DNA from: Planctomycetota bacterium | GTDB lineage: Bacteria; Planctomycetota; UBA11346 | DNA: 64,000 bases | NCBI GenBank assembly: GCA_013816485.1 | Contig: JACDEI010000018.1 | Span: 1 to 64,000, forward strand | Direction: 5' to 3' | Translations under genes and position numbers: made by a program | In this document: piece after piece, positions 16,824 to 23,886 of the stretch | Numbering within the stretch: position 1 is the first letter of the stretch | Layout of the letters: each line of letters starts with the position of its first letter | Notes under the pieces: model-generated | The model's database searches: none | What the model saw: the letters and a program-made list of their open reading frames with translations, nothing else | What the model was told of the DNA's origin: nothing

Positions 16824-16932
16824 TCGTCAGTCGCCCGATTTTGGGGCCGTTCGTTCTGGCCACGATCACTGACATCAACCACGGACTCGTGGGGTGATCG
16901 ACCCGCGACTCCGGTAGCATCATCATCAAGCA

Positions 16933-18975
16933 TCAACCAAGCATCAGCGTGCGCGCCTGACGGACCTGATCTTCGGTGCCGAATAAGGTGACGATGTCGT
17001 CCGCCGCCAGGATCTCGTCCGCCGCGGGATTGACGATACGCGTGCCGTTACGCTCGATGGCGATGATGCTGGCGCCGCAGGCTTTGCGGATCTCCAAGTC
17101 ACGGATGGCTTTCCCGACGGCAGCAATGCCGAGTGGCAGTTCGATCGGCAGCATCACCGCCTCATCGAGCAACGCGGGCGCGGGCGCGTGGTGCGTGGCG
17201 TCCGCGGGATTGCCGGCGAAGGTCTCCATCACCGAGACCTGTGCCCGGTAATAGAGCGTGATGAAGCGGCTCCAACCCAAGAGCAGGATGAGTGCGAGCA
17301 CACCGAGCAGAACGAGCAACACCGGCCACGGCGGCAACAACGTCAGCGAAATCGCCGTCAGCAGGGCCGCCACCGCTGCGAGCGCGATGGCCTGAAACGC
17401 CAACGTCGCGATCACGCGGATGTGATCCGCGCGCGCGGTGCCACCGCGCGGGATCGCCAGTTCCGCCAGCACCATCGCCAGCGCACGCTGCTTGTACCAC
17501 AGGTGCACCAGCAGCGGCAAGGCGATGATCATCACCGCCATCCACCACACCGTCGGCATGCCGCCACTCCACTCCGGCAACCACGCCGGTGCGGCGAACT
17601 CGGCCTTGGCCAAGCGCCATGCCAACACCATGGCACCGGTGATCAACGCCAGATCGATGGCGATTTGCATCAGCCATTTGCGAATCAGACCACGGATGCG
17701 CGTGCGCTGCACGTCGTCGCCCGGCAGACGCAGGTTCTCGACCCAACGGGTGTACCAATCCATCGCCGAACGCAGCGGCGCGGGCGTACGATCAACCAAC
17801 ACCGTAGCGATGCCGTCAGAAGAACGGATCAGGTACGGTGTCAGCAAGGTAGTGAGCGCGGAGACCGACACTGCCACCGGGTAAAGAAAGTCGCTGGTGA
17901 CCTTGAGCGTCAGCCCGAGTTGCGCGATGATGAAGGAGAACTCACCGATCTGCGCCAGGCTTGCACCGACCTTGACCGAACCCTTCACCGGCGTGCCGGC
18001 CAGGAACGTCCCCAGACCACAGGCGACGATCTTGCCCAGCACCACCGCCACGGTGATCACCGCGATGGGCACCGCGTATTGGATCAGCAGATCGAGATCG
18101 ATGAGCATGCCGATGGCAACGAAGAACACCGCACTGAACATGTCGCGTACCGGCTCCACCAGCAGGCGGATCTTGGGCGCCTCCTTCACCTCGGCCATCA
18201 CCGCACCGATGAGGAACGCTCCCAGCACCACACTGTAGCCCGCCTTGACCGCCAATAACGACACGCCGAAGCACATGCCGAGCACCGACACCAGCAGTAC
18301 CTCGTCGCTGCGGAAACGCGCGACGTAGGTGATGATCTTGGGCACCACCAGCAGGCCGACGATCAGCACGCCGATGAGGAACAGCGCCAACATGCCGAGC
18401 GTGATGGCGACCTCACCCACCGCCACCTGGCCGCTGGTGGCGATGCCCGACAACAACGCAATCAGCGCGATGGCGAGGATGTCTTCGACGATGAGGATGC
18501 CGAACACCACCTTGGCGAAGCCCTCGTTCACTAGGCGCAGCTCTTCCAAGGCCTTGACGATGATGGTAGTCGAGGAGATCGACAGCAGCGCACCAAGGAA
18601 AATGCTGTCCATCTGCGACCAGCCGAAAGCTTGGCCGATCTCGTAGCCGACCCAGATCATCACGGTGATCTCCAGCACCGCCGCGATCAGCGCCGCCGCC
18701 CCGACCTTGAACAATTGCCGTAGGCTGAAGTGCAGACCAAGGCCGAACATCAGCATGACCACGCCGAGTTCGGCCATGGTCTTGATGGCGTCCTCGTCGT
18801 GGATCAGCGGAAAGGGCGGGGTGTGCGGGCCGATGATGAAACCCGCCAGCAGATACCCGAGCACCACCGGCTGTTTGATGCGATGGAACAACACCGTGGT
18901 CGCGCCCGCGACCAGCAGGACCACCGCCAAATCTTGAAGAAACTGGATTCCATGCATGACCGTGTCGTTGTGCAT
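16933..18975 (-). CDS. CPA2-family monovalent cation:proton antiporter, KefB-like, with C-terminal RCK domain
   Basis: I take ATG 18975 (680 residues); ATG 18957 is also possible and the TTG at 19020 unlikely. About twelve hydrophobic helices make up the Na/H exchanger domain, starting QDLAVVLLVAGATTVLFHRI and including the conserved helix block FGLGLHFSLRQLF, GYSVVLGAFLIGAVMAEV and ASLAQIGEFSFIIAQLGL. Extra helices near 445-590 precede a TrkA-C/RCK-C domain at the end (IIAIERNGTRIVNPAADEIL to LFGTEDQV). There is no full TrkA-N nucleotide domain, unlike KefB/KefC. Likely a K+ or Na+/H+ antiporter in the inner membrane. Confidence 0.9.
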   Translation of the reverse strand: MHNDTVMHGIQFLQDLAVVLLVAGATTVLFHRIKQPVVLGYLLAGFIIGPHTPPFPLIHDEDAIKTMAELGVVMLMFGLGLHFSLRQLFKVGAAALIAAVLEITVMIWVGYEIGQAFGWSQMDSIFLGALLSISSTTIIVKALEELRLVNEGFAKVVFGILIVEDILAIALIALLSGIATSGQVAVGEVAITLGMLALFLIGVLIVGLLVVPKIITYVARFRSDEVLLVSVLGMCFGVSLLAVKAGYSVVLGAFLIGAVMAEVKEAPKIRLLVEPVRDMFSAVFFVAIGMLIDLDLLIQYAVPIAVITVAVVLGKIVACGLGTFLAGTPVKGSVKVGASLAQIGEFSFIIAQLGLTLKVTSDFLYPVAVSVSALTTLLTPYLIRSSDGIATVLVDRTPAPLRSAMDWYTRWVENLRLPGDDVQRTRIRGLIRKWLMQIAIDLALITGAMVLAWRLAKAEFAAPAWLPEWSGGMPTVWWMAVMIIALPLLVHLWYKQRALAMVLAELAIPRGGTARADHIRVIATLAFQAIALAAVAALLTAISLTLLPPWPVLLVLLGVLALILLLGWSRFITLYYRAQVSVMETFAGNPADATHHAPAPALLDEAVMLPIELPLGIAAVGKAIRDLEIRKACGASIIAIERNGTRIVNPAADEILAADDIVTLFGTEDQVRQARTLMLG

Positions 18976-19061
18976 AGCCGCCGCGGATGGCGCAAGTTTG
19001 AATTCCGCTGAGCCCGGCAACTCGCGATGAAACCGTCCCGATGACGCGCTGGTACAGACCT

Positions 19062-19490
19062 TCAGGGAGCCGCGGGCGCTACCCCGGACTGAGCCAGCTT
19101 CGCCGCCACCACGATCCGTTCCGGTTCCGGCAGGCTGGCGATCATGGTGGTGATCACTGGCAGACTCGGCTGGTCACGCAAGTGCAGGAGCGCCAGAGCA
19201 GCGGCGGCCGGGAGCGAGCACTCGTCGGGAATCTCGACCTTGCGCGGCAGGTAGCTGACCTAGCCACCTGGTGTGGCAATCGCCTCCGATGACAGCGGGC
19301 GCGGAACCTGGGCGACCAGCGCCTCTCGCAGGACCTGCCGGCACCACGGTGCGCCCACCTCGGCGAGCACATGGATGACATCGATGCGGTTCTCTGGACG
19401 GGGATCGCCCAGGCCATGCCGCGCCAATGCCGGCCCATCGCGGTGGCCGTGACCGGCAACGTGGCCGGCGTGTGCAGCAAACGCATGCCT
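19062..19490 (-). pseudogene. Possible interrupted coding remnant
   Basis: On the minus strand one frame reads as plausible protein (ENRIDVIHVLAEVGAPWCRQ, then after one in-frame TAG at 19261-19263, SLPAAAALALLHLRDQPS and LPEPERIVVAAKLAQSG) and stops at 19062-19064. No clear start codon lies upstream before an in-frame stop. The helical, HEAT-like tone suggests a decayed gene, or chance coding in GC-rich DNA. It fills the otherwise empty 574-base gap between the ATPase and antiporter genes. Confidence 0.3.
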
Positions 19491-19549
19491 ACATTAATGG
19501 TTCGGAGAGAACCTCCCTGCGAGTCGTCACCTGGCTACGACCGCGGACG

Positions 19550-21211
19550 TCACCGAGAGGAGCGCAGGCCTGCCGGCACGAACTCCGGATCCGACGCCTC
19601 GGCGATCGCGAGCCCGATTTGGTATTCCATCGTCGCCTTGGGCACCGGACTTTGGTAACCGGTCAGGCAATCGCGCATGGCTTCGATCGCAGTGCGGTTG
19701 GCGGTCTTCGAAATGCGGTAGGCCTTCACCGCCAGGGCCTCGGCCGCGCCCGGCGTCAGCAGGTCGGGAACCAGTGGCAGCAGCGTGGTGCCTTCTTCGT
19801 CGGTCAGGACCAGGCCACGACGTTTGCCCAGCGCGCGTAGCAGTTTCAGGCCCTGCTCGGCGGTGGTGGTGGGGAAGATCGGGATGCGCACGTCGATGCG
19901 GCCTGGGCGCTTGAGGTCGATCTCGATCAGGTCCGGGCGGCTGCTGGCGAGGATCCACACGATTTTGCCGCGATTCTTGCCGTTCGACATCTCCTCGGCC
20001 ATCATCGCGTAGACGCGTCCGCCGATGCCGCCGGAATCGCCCGCGCCCTGGTCGCGTTTGCCCAGCGCCTGATCGGCCTCGTCGACGAAGACGAAACAGC
20101 GGCCGAGAGCGTGGATCAGGCGGAAGATCTTCTCCAGGTTCGCCTCGGTGGAGCCGACCCATTTGTCGCGGAAGTTCTTGAGCTTCACCACTGGCACACC
20201 GGCCTCGCCGGCGAGGCATTCGACCAGGTAGGTCTTGCCGGTGCCGACCGGACCGCACAGCAGGTAACCCATCGGCATCGCTTGCAGGTCGCCCTGTTTC
20301 CACAACTGCACGTCCTGGCGCAGCCAGGTTTTGATCGCCTCGCCGGCTTCGTAGTCGTTGAGCGTACGGCTCGACTCAATGAACTCGATGAGCCCTCCGC
20401 ACTCGCGTTCGACCATGCTCTTCTTGATCGACAGCAGGTCGGCTTCGACGAGTGGCTTGTTCTGGTGTTCACGGGTCTTGAGCAATCCCTCGACCGCTGC
20501 GAGGGTGGTGCCGGCCAGCAGACCCGCAGGTGTTGCGAGTTTGCCGACGAACGCGCTCAGCGCCTTGGGATACTTCGGCGCGAGCACCGTCAGCGCCGCT
20601 TCCAATTCCTTGGCCGTCGGCAACGGGATGCGCACGGCGGTGGCGCGCGGATTGGCCGCCACCAACGGATGCAGATCTGTGAGATTGTCCGCCGTCAGGA
20701 AGGTCGCCACCGCATGATCGGCGATCGCACCATCGCTCGCCCAGTCACGGATCAGGCTGGCGATCGCACTGGGTTCCGCCTGACCATAGGACTCCGCCGG
20801 CACGATCAGGTCCGCTGAGCGGATGAGCACGCCGACCTGCACCCGGCCCTGACCCAGGCGTTCGAGGTTGGCGACATAACGCAGATAATGTGTCACCGTG
20901 TCGACCGCCTCGCGCGCACCACGCGGCATCGACGGGTTCTCTTTCATACGCGGCCACTTGGCGATGATCTCGCCGCCACGTTCGACACGCAGACCGTTGC
21001 CAAGGTCGTAGCTGAACACCACGTCGAAACGCGGCAGCATGACCTTGATCAGGAAGTCGTTGAGCGAGCCCATCTCGCCCGCGCCTTTGTCACCGACTTG
21101 CGGCAGGACCATGCGATCATGGACGTTGCCAGCGAGGATGAACTGCGCGGTGGCGCCACTTTCGTAGGCGGTGATGAGATCAGATGCCCAGGTTGGCAGT
21201 GGCGTGCTCAT
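19550..21211 (-). CDS. AAA+ ATPase of unknown role
   Basis: A 553-residue protein with GGAG 6 bases before the ATG. The N-terminal half (about 1-290) is a non-catalytic region resembling a degenerate ATPase or receiver-like domain (FILAGNVHDRM, VLIRSADLIVPA, ATFLTADNLTDLHPL). The C-terminal half is a complete AAA domain: Walker A GPVGTGKT near 320, Walker B FVFVDEADQ near 371, sensor-1 WILASSRPDLIE, and the RPGRID second-region arginine motif seen in FtsH/Cdc48-type AAA proteins. Directly upstream on the same strand lies a PspA/IM30 gene, suggesting that the two work together on membrane stress, by analogy with the AAA protein PspF and with ESCRT-III/Vps4 pairs. Confidence 0.85.
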   Translation of the reverse strand: MSTPLPTWASDLITAYESGATAQFILAGNVHDRMVLPQVGDKGAGEMGSLNDFLIKVMLPRFDVVFSYDLGNGLRVERGGEIIAKWPRMKENPSMPRGAREAVDTVTHYLRYVANLERLGQGRVQVGVLIRSADLIVPAESYGQAEPSAIASLIRDWASDGAIADHAVATFLTADNLTDLHPLVAANPRATAVRIPLPTAKELEAALTVLAPKYPKALSAFVGKLATPAGLLAGTTLAAVEGLLKTREHQNKPLVEADLLSIKKSMVERECGGLIEFIESSRTLNDYEAGEAIKTWLRQDVQLWKQGDLQAMPMGYLLCGPVGTGKTYLVECLAGEAGVPVVKLKNFRDKWVGSTEANLEKIFRLIHALGRCFVFVDEADQALGKRDQGAGDSGGIGGRVYAMMAEEMSNGKNRGKIVWILASSRPDLIEIDLKRPGRIDVRIPIFPTTTAEQGLKLLRALGKRRGLVLTDEEGTTLLPLVPDLLTPGAAEALAVKAYRISKTANRTAIEAMRDCLTGYQSPVPKATMEYQIGLAIAEASDPEFVPAGLRSSR

Positions 21212-21223
21212 GGATTGCTCCGT

Positions 21224-21251
21224 CCGGAGTCCGGAGTCCGGAGTCCGGAGT
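21224..21251 (-). repeat. Four tandem 7-bp repeats before the AAA+ gene
   Basis: CCGGAGT is repeated four times without interruption. On the minus strand it reads ACTCCGG and ends a few bases before the ATPase ribosome binding site. Simple slippage-prone tract; it could alter spacing between promoter and start. Confidence 0.8.
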
Positions 21252-21329
21252 CATCACCACACCAACCGACAACCTGCAACCAGCGCATTCCGGTGTGCGC
21301 CTTGGCCACCGGACCCCGGACGATCATGT

Positions 21330-22085
21330 TCATCCCGCCTGCGGCCCCATGCTCTTCGGCGCTGCCTGGGTGGCAGCGGGCGTCGAGGCCGCCGGAGCAG
21401 CGCCATCCAGCGCGATGCCTTCCTTCGCCGCGAAGTCAGCAAGCGCCATGTCGGCGAGCGCTTTGCTCTCGGCTTCCTTCACATTGACCTGGCTCATGTC
21501 GAGCGAATCGCGGGCGATGCGTGCACGGCCGGCAGCTTTGTTGCGCTCGTCCTCGACCATCTCGTGGAGGCGGTTCAAGGTGTCGCCGGCGCCGCCGATC
21601 TCGCTGATCATGCCGCTCGCCATTTCGGTCATCTCGGCCATGGCCTTCTTCATCTTCATGTCCTCGATGGCACCCTTGAGCGATTGCATCTTGGCCTTGG
21701 CCGCGCTGATAGCGACATCGCGCGACTTCATCAGGTTTTTGTAGGTCTCTTCTGCCTGCTGGGCCTGCGTGCGGTTCTCTTCCAGCTCGCGCGTCACGGT
21801 CTGCAAGCGCATGGCGTACTGGGCAGCGGCATCGCGGCTGCCGGCACGCAGGTGCGCGGTGGTCTTGGCGCGCAGGTCGCGCTCCTCGGTTTCCAGCTTC
21901 TTCACCTGGCTCATCAAGCGTTCGCAGAGTCCGGCATGCGACGCCAGGCCCTGGTTGTACTGCGCGATCTGTTTGCGCAGGTTCTCCTTTTCGACTTCCA
22001 GCAACGCCTCCGGATTCCGGCGCTCAATGCCAGAAACGAAGAGGCTCAGGAAGCCTTTGAAGAGGTTGGCGATACGACTGAACAT
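21330..22085 (-). CDS. PspA/IM30-family membrane-remodelling protein
   Basis: ATG 22085, preceded by GGGAG about 8 bases away, gives 251 residues beginning MFSRIANLFKGFLS, the amphipathic N-terminal helix of PspA-like proteins. A long continuous coiled coil follows (about 25-215), rich in Glu/Lys/Gln with the ANEKA-type pattern of bacterial ESCRT-III relatives, then an Ala/Pro tail. PspA binds stressed inner membrane and oligomerises; IM30 members remodel membranes. The C-terminal tail after the core is longer than in E. coli PspA (222 residues). It is followed by the AAA+ ATPase gene on the same strand, and preceded by repeat copy B. Confidence 0.88.
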   Translation of the reverse strand: MFSRIANLFKGFLSLFVSGIERRNPEALLEVEKENLRKQIAQYNQGLASHAGLCERLMSQVKKLETEERDLRAKTTAHLRAGSRDAAAQYAMRLQTVTRELEENRTQAQQAEETYKNLMKSRDVAISAAKAKMQSLKGAIEDMKMKKAMAEMTEMASGMISEIGGAGDTLNRLHEMVEDERNKAAGRARIARDSLDMSQVNVKEAESKALADMALADFAAKEGIALDGAAPAASTPAATQAAPKSMGPQAG

Positions 22086-22213
22086 GGGCTTTCTCCCAGG
22101 GCCGGAGAATGTCCGACGAAACGCTGGGAGCAAGGACAGGCACCGCCGACGGACGATCCCGCCGATCGATCACGAAATAGGGAAACGTGCACAGCTGGAA
22201 CAACTTGGTGGCA

Positions 22214-22382
22214 GGTCCAGGGGCACCAGAGCCCCTGGCAGGCGTAGCGGACAGAGTCCGCGAACAACAATCCCCCGAGTGCGCCTGCGCGCACGAGCGG
22301 GGACCAGGTTTGGTTTCGCGATAGCGAAACACACCGGCAAAGCCGGTGTCGCCTCGGCGCTTCGACGAGGCGCAAACCGCAG
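22214..22382 (-). repeat. Multi-hairpin intergenic repeat, copy B
   Basis: A 169-bp relative of copy A in the same orientation. Its six hairpins are at 22217-22238, 22247-22261, 22279-22294, 22313-22330, 22331-22349 and 22350-22372. Compared with copy A, paired positions change together: G-C to A-T in the second hairpin (22251 with 22257), C-G to T-A in the third (22280 with 22293), and A-T to C-G in the last (22355 with 22367). Loops vary freely. It starts 4 bases after the TGA of the DUF4038 gene on the minus strand. Confidence 0.85.
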
Positions 22383-22386
22383 CCAG

Positions 22387-23718
22387 TCAGTACGACATCG
22401 ACCTGTCCGCAGCGTGGCCTACCGGTTGGTAGTTCCTGGCGGAATCATCAAGCACCAGCACCCAGTCATCCCCACCCGGTGGCGTGAAGGTGCGCAAGCC
22501 ACGCACCGGGAACTGCCCGAGCCAGATACTGCGACCCGTGCGCGGATCGAACCACGCGGCTTCCACCAGTGACCCGGTCAAGCGCGTCAGATCGACGGTC
22601 ACCGGCTGTTGCACCGGCGTATAGATGAAGGCGTAGCTGCCGCGATCACCGCCGAAATCATCGTCGTCACCGCGGGTCGCCCGCTGGTGCCGGGCCGGAT
22701 CCGTCGGTGCTTGCGCCACCAAGCTCTGGTCCGGTATGCGGCAGTGGTAGGGACGGGACTCCAGCAGTTGCCGCAGGTAGTGCATCTGTTCGGCTGCCGG
22801 ATCATGCAGGGCGTCCTGCCAGGCGTTGCGCGTCTGCTCGTCCACGCTCGTGCCGCCATGGAAGCTGCAGACGCTGTGATTGGCGTAGGTATGGCCGCAG
22901 GCGCCGGCAAACACCGACCAGTACGCCACCATGCGTTCTTGATGCGCGCTCAACCGGCCATCACGCTCGCCACCGGGTGCCGGTTGGTCTTCGCGTCCGG
23001 GGTCGCCGTCCAGCAGTGGCCGCGTCGGTTCGGTCGCGTACCCGGTGGCGATGCTGCTCCAGGGTTCGGATGAGAGACCGCTGCGATGCAGTGCCAGATC
23101 CATCCACGGCTGCGCCTGCGACCACGGCGCTCCGTAGGTCGGGACGACAGCCGGCAGGTAGGCGATCATCTGCCGCGCACGCGTCTCGCTGCGCAGGACG
23201 GTACCCATGGTGGTCCACAGGGCGCGCTGCTCCTGGCCCTCCGCGCCATCGCCGCTGCCGACCACCCACATCACCGCCTGATCACGGTAACGCTGCGCGA
23301 GGAAGGTGGTGTAGGCGGTGACCGCCGTCAGCGAGAAACCACGCAGCGCGAAGCCGGCACCGATCGGCTGGATCGCCACCGCCAGGCCCAGGGCATTGGC
23401 GCGCAGCACCACGTGGTCGAGGTGGGCGAAATAACCCTCGTTCGGACGCGTGGGATCGCCGTCCTCGAACGGCGCCAGTCCATAGGCGTTGGGGTGACGC
23501 AAGGCGTCGGAACCACCGAAGGCCGCGGTCTGGATGATGGTGAAACGCTGTGCCGCCCGCGTGCGCAGGTAGAGATCGGTACCCGCACGGTCAAGCCGCC
23601 GCACCAGCGCATCGGCACTGTCGGCGAGCCAGAAGAACGGGGTTCCGCTGCCGGTGATCAGGTGCCGCCCGTTGGGGGCAGCGCGGAAATGCGAACGATG
23701 GAAGGCGATGGTCGGCAT
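22387..23718 (-). CDS. DUF4038 / GH140-like glycoside hydrolase candidate
   Basis: From ATG 23718 the product is 443 residues; the frame continues upstream to 23832 but the family begins near this Met (FRAAPNGRHLITGSGTPFFWLADSADAL). DUF4038 proteins have a TIM-barrel related to apiosidases (GH140), with a C-terminal beta domain like Collagen_bind_2; here the last ~90 residues (YAFIYTPVQQPVTVDLTRL, GRSIWLGQFPV, TFTPPGGDDWVLVLDD) fit that. FAGACGHTYANHSV is the conserved segment near the barrel end. No signal peptide is visible, so location is uncertain. Substrate likely a plant or algal pectic or other glycan, by family only. Confidence 0.82.
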   Translation of the reverse strand: MPTIAFHRSHFRAAPNGRHLITGSGTPFFWLADSADALVRRLDRAGTDLYLRTRAAQRFTIIQTAAFGGSDALRHPNAYGLAPFEDGDPTRPNEGYFAHLDHVVLRANALGLAVAIQPIGAGFALRGFSLTAVTAYTTFLAQRYRDQAVMWVVGSGDGAEGQEQRALWTTMGTVLRSETRARQMIAYLPAVVPTYGAPWSQAQPWMDLALHRSGLSSEPWSSIATGYATEPTRPLLDGDPGREDQPAPGGERDGRLSAHQERMVAYWSVFAGACGHTYANHSVCSFHGGTSVDEQTRNAWQDALHDPAAEQMHYLRQLLESRPYHCRIPDQSLVAQAPTDPARHQRATRGDDDDFGGDRGSYAFIYTPVQQPVTVDLTRLTGSLVEAAWFDPRTGRSIWLGQFPVRGLRTFTPPGGDDWVLVLDDSARNYQPVGHAADRSMSY

Positions 23719-23886
23719 GAGGGCACCCACCTGCCGATGGTGGACCACGGAGCGATGGTGTCCACGCACAGCCCTGCAAGCCACGCCGTGCTGCTGGGCG
23801 GTGTGTGGTGCGATGTGAGCCCGCCCCTTCACCGACCGGCCCGGACGCCGATCGACTGACCGACGGATGCTGATAGATCCTGCAGC

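Noticed and set aside
13826-22382. Integron attC sites or a retron
   Set aside because: No integrase, no reverse transcriptase, and no attC-type core site was seen; the elements lie after stop codons in unrelated genes.
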